Assembly (NCBI RefSeq): GCF_963576545.1
Contig: NW_026870395.1
Location: forward strand, 1-64,000
From: Limanda limanda
Lineage: Eukaryota > Chordata > Actinopteri > Pleuronectiformes > Pleuronectidae
DNA: 64,000 nucleotides
Direction of reading: 5' to 3'
Shown: positions 61,001 through 64,000 of the stretch, piece by piece
Layout of the letters: the number at the start of each line of letters is the position of its first letter
Numbering within the stretch: position 1 is the stretch's first letter
Position numbers and translations under genes: made by a program
Notes under the pieces: model-generated
What the model was told of the DNA's origin: nothing
Database searches by the model: none
The model's input: only the letters and a program-made list of their open reading frames with translations

Positions 61001-64000
61001 AACCCCATTTAGTGGGGGTAGAGCCTACTTGCAAGTCTCTCCGACCTTCACAAAAAAAGTTATTCAAGAATATCTCCTCAGATTTGGGGGAATTTCGTCG
61101 GTCGACCTCTTCCGAAGGTCGTACAAGCTCGGGGATGGTACCAATCGATCCGCAGGACCCAAATTAGTCCAGATGCAACCACTTTCCAAGTCTCTCCGAC
61201 CTTCACAAAAAAAGTTATTCAAGAATATCTCTTTCTCCTATGTGCTTTCATCCCTAACCCTAACCCTAATCCTTCCGAAAGTCGGAGAAGCTCAAGGATG
61301 GTACCGATCGATGTGCGCTACCCCATTTAGTGGGGGTAGAGCCTACTTGCAAGTCTCTCCGACCTTCACAAAAAAAGTTATTCAAGAATATCTCTTTCTC
61401 CTATGTGCTTTCATCCCTAACCCTAACCCTAACCCTTCCGAAAGTCGGAGAAGCTCAAGGATGGTACCGATCGATGCGCGCTACCCCATTTAGTGGGGGT
61501 AGAGCCTACTTGCAAGTCTCTCCGACCTTCACAAAAAAAGTTATTCAAGAATATCTCTTTCTCCTATGTGCTTTCATCCCTAACCCTAACCCTAACCCTT
61601 CCGAAAGTCGGAGAAGCTCAAGGATGGTACCGATCGATGCGCGCTACCCCATTTAGTGGGGGTAGAGCCTACTTGCAAGTCTCTCCGACCTTCACAAAAA
61701 AAGTTATTCAAGAATATCTCTTTCTCCTATGTGCTTTCATCCCTAACCCTAACCCTAACCCTTCCGAAAGTCGGAGAAGCTCAAGGATGGTACTGGTCGA
61801 TGCGCGCAACCCCATTTAGTGGGGGTAGAGCCTACTTGCAAGTCTCTCCGACCTTCACAAAAAAAGTTATTCAAGAATATCTCTTTCTCCTATGTGCTTT
61901 CATCCCTAACCCTAACCCTTCCGAAAGTCGGAGAAGCTCAAGGATGGTACCGATCGATGCGCGCAACCCCATTTAGTGGGGGTAGAGCCTACTTGCAAGT
62001 CTCTCCGACCTTCACAAAAAAAGTTATTCAAGAATATCTCCTCAGATTTGGGGGAATTTCGTCGGTCGACCTCTTCCAAAGGTCGTACAAGCTCGGGGAT
62101 GGTACCAATCGATCCGCAGGACCCAAATTAGTCCAGATGCAACCACTTTCCAAGTCTCTCCGACCTTCACAAAAAAAGTTATTCAAGAATATCTCTTTCT
62201 CCTATGTGCTTTCATCCCTAACCCTAACCCTAACCCTTCCGAAAGTCGGAGAAGCTCAAGGATGGTACCGATCGATGCGCGCTACCCCATTTAGTGGGGG
62301 TAGAGCCTACTTGCAAGTCTCTCCGACCTTCACAAAAAAAGTTATTCAAGAATATCTCTTTCTCCTATGTGCTTTCATCCCTAACCCTAACCCTAACCCT
62401 TCCGAAAGTCGGAGAAGCTCAAGGATGGTACCGATCGATGCGCGCAACCCCATTTAGTGGGGGTAGAGCCTACTTGCAAGTCTCTCCGACCTTCACAAAA
62501 AAAGTTATTCAAGAATATCTCCTCAGATTTGGGGGAATTTCGTCGGTCGACCTCTTTCGAAGGTCGTACAAGCTCGGGGATGGTACCAATCGATCAGCAG
62601 GACCCAAATTAGTCCAGATGCAACCACTTTCCAAGTCTCTCCGACCTTCACAAAAAAAGTTATTCAAGAATATCTCTTTCTCCTATGTGCTTTCATCCCT
62701 AACCCTAACCCTAACCCTTCCGAAAGTCGGAGAAGCTCAAGGATGGTACCGATCGATGCGCGCTACCCCATTTAGTGGGGGTAGAGCCTACTTGCAAGTC
62801 TCTCCGACCTTCACAAAAAAAGTTATTCAAGAATATCTCTTTCTCCTATGTGCTTTCATCCCTAACCCTAACCCTTCCGAAAGTCGGAGAAGCTCAAGGA
62901 TGGTACCGATCGATGCGCGCAACCCCATTTAGTGGGGGTAGAGCCTACTTGCAAGTCTCTCCGACCTTCACAAAAAAAGTTATTCAAGAATATCTCCTCA
63001 GATTTGGGGGAATTTCGTCGGTCGACCTCTTCCAAAGGTCGTACAAGCTCGGGGATGGTACCAATCGATCCGCAGGACCCAAATTAGTCCAGATGCAACC
63101 ACTTTCCAAGTCTCTCCGACCTTCACAAAAAAAGTTATTCAAGAATATCTCTTTCTCCTATGTGCTTTCATCCCTAACCCTAACCCTAACCCTTCCGAAA
63201 GTCGGAGAAGCTCAAGGATGGTACCGATCGATGCGCGCTACCCCATTTAGTGGGGGTAGAGCCTACTTGCAAGTCTCTCCGACCTTCACAAAAAAAGTTA
63301 TTCAAGAATATCTCTTTCTCCTATGTGCTTTCATCCCTAACCCTAACCCTAACCCTTCCGAAAGTCGGAGAAGCTCAAGGATGGTACCGATCGATGCGCG
63401 CAACCCCATTTAGTGGGGGTAGAGCCTACTTGCAAGTCTCTCCGACCTTCACAAAAAAAGTTATTCAAGAATATCTCCTCAGATTTGGGGGAATTTCGTC
63501 GGTCGACCTCTTTCGAAGGTCGTACAAGCTCGGGGATGGTACCAATCGATCTGCAGGACCCAAATTAGTCCAGATGCAACCACTTTCCAAGTCTCTCCGA
63601 CCTTCACAAAAAAAGTTATTCAAGAATATCTCTTTCTCCTATGTGCTTTCATCCCTAACCCTAACCCTAACCCTTCCGAAAGTCGGAGAAGCTCAAGGAT
63701 GGTACCGATCGATGCGCGCTACCCCATTTAGTGGGGGTAGAGCCTACTTGCAAGTCTGTCCGACCTTCACAAAAAAAGTTATTCAAGAATATCTCTTTCT
63801 CCTATGTGCTTTCATCCCTAACCCTAACCCTAACCCTTCCGAAAGTCGGAGAAGCTCAAGGATGGTACCGATCGATGCGCGCAACCCCATTTAGTGGGGG
63901 TAGAGCCTACTTGCAAGTCTCTCCGACCTTCACAAAAAAAGTTATTCAAGAATATCTCCTCAGATTTGGGGGAATTTCGTCGGTCGACCTCTTTCGAAGG
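55032..64000 (+). repeat. Long duplication of 11,082-20,050 (offset 43,950)
   Basis: Unit starts equal those of 11,082-20,050 plus 43,950. Matching markers include the GTGAGC head at 55,195, D57616s, CATCGG near 58,209, GGTAACG heads, AAGCTTAAGG near 59,690, GGTACTGG heads at 60,504 and 61,786, CTTCCAAAGG in D61943 and D62899, and the core change AAGTCTGTCC at 63,758 (left copy 19,808). The match runs to the window end, so the duplication continues outside it. Confidence 0.9.
63861..64000 (+). repeat. Partial terminal module B (cut by window edge)
   Basis: The final 140 bp run from head 1 (GCGCAACC) through the core to CTTTCGAAGG in the B tail. It corresponds to 19,911-20,050, so the dimer would be completed by the next 178 bases. 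The array does not end here. Confidence 0.93.

Larger units (their letters stand above)
1..64000 (+). repeat. Telomere-repeat-bearing tandem satellite array (whole window)
   Basis: The window is tiled without gaps by ~160-bp head-to-tail units, all in the same orientation. My count is 114 complete 318-bp dimers (D), 170 monomers of 163 bp (M), seventeen 6-bp shortenings and a 140-bp partial unit, which sums exactly to 64,000 bp. Every M and every second half of D contains a CCCTAA tract, giving 284 tracts. No stretch of unique sequence, transposon, tRNA, rRNA or plausible gene was seen on either strand. Units differ by only a few substitutions, so homogenisation is strong. Such arrays are typical of subtelomeric or heterochromatic satellites in eukaryotes. 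That location is inferred, not shown, because neither array edge is in the window. I do not recognise the family by name. Confidence 0.97.

Noticed and set aside
1..64000. CRISPR array
   Set aside because: There are no short repeats alternating with unique spacers. All intervals are themselves repeats, units are ~160 bp, and the telomere tracts point to a eukaryote.
1..64000. rDNA spacer, tRNA or 5S gene cluster
   Set aside because: I saw no rRNA-like sequence, no tRNA cloverleaf with a B-box motif, and no Pol III terminator arrangement. The A7 tract on + (T7 on -) alone is not sufficient.
1..64000. Transposon or retroelement amplification as the source of the array
   Set aside because: No target-site duplications, terminal repeats, polymerase or transposase coding, or unit boundaries of that kind. 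Units are strictly head to tail.
41218..64000. Dismissing the 41-kb offset duplication as certain assembly error
   Set aside because: The two segments are joined to different neighbours, and the right-hand copy has an internal rearrangement absent from the left, so the sequence alone cannot decide between biology and misassembly. Kept as a finding with that caveat.

Overview
The whole 64 kb window is one uninterrupted, head-to-tail tandem satellite array. I find no supportable protein-coding gene, tRNA, rRNA, mobile element or unique sequence in it. Each ~160-bp repeat unit except one subtype carries a short interstitial telomere tract, (CCCTAA)3CCC on the + strand, equal to TTAGGG on the - strand. 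This indicates a eukaryotic chromosome, most plausibly a subtelomeric or other heterochromatic satellite, in a lineage that has or had TTAGGG-type telomeres (animals, many fungi, various protists). The species cannot be named from this sequence. The length of pure repeat implies a long-read assembly.

Repeat grammar. I recognise three ~160-bp modules. All contain the same 45-bp core (module positions 54-98). Module B is 155 bp: head 1 + core + a non-telomeric tail. Module C is 163 bp: a diverged head 2 + core + a telomeric tail. B and C always occur together as a 318-bp dimer, called D below. Module M is 163 bp: head 1 + core + telomeric tail, so it equals D with 155 bp removed between the two cores. 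The fourth combination (head 2 + non-telomeric tail) was not seen. By my unit count the window is exactly 114 complete D, 170 M and a final 140-bp partial B. Seventeen units are 6 bp short because they lack one telomere repeat. This sums to 64,000 bp with nothing left over. In unit names, the number is the start coordinate and 's' marks a 6-bp-short unit.

Layout. 1-3,204 is dimer-rich with a 1,443-bp duplication. 3,205-5,935 alternates M and D. 5,936-11,244 and 11,245-16,553 are two tandem copies of a 5,309-bp higher-order repeat. 16,554-21,353 is mostly a regular D-M (481-bp) ladder. 21,354-25,217 holds a 1,932-bp tandem duplication. 25,218-28,409 is mixed. 28,410-39,774 holds three related higher-order copies (2,399, 4,480 and 4,486 bp). 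39,775-42,815 includes a 1,280-bp tandem duplication. From 41,218 onward the array replays its own beginning. 41,218 to ~54,650 matches 1 to ~13,430 (offset 41,217). After a patchwork junction near 54.7-55.0 kb, 55,032-64,000 matches 11,082-20,050 (offset 43,950). These relationships come from unit order and shared marker variants, not from a computed alignment.

The sequence shows several tiers of duplication of different apparent ages, frequent CpG-to-TpG/CpA decay, and direct signs of recombination within the shared core. The long ORFs readable across the array are a by-product of the repeat and should not be annotated as genes.
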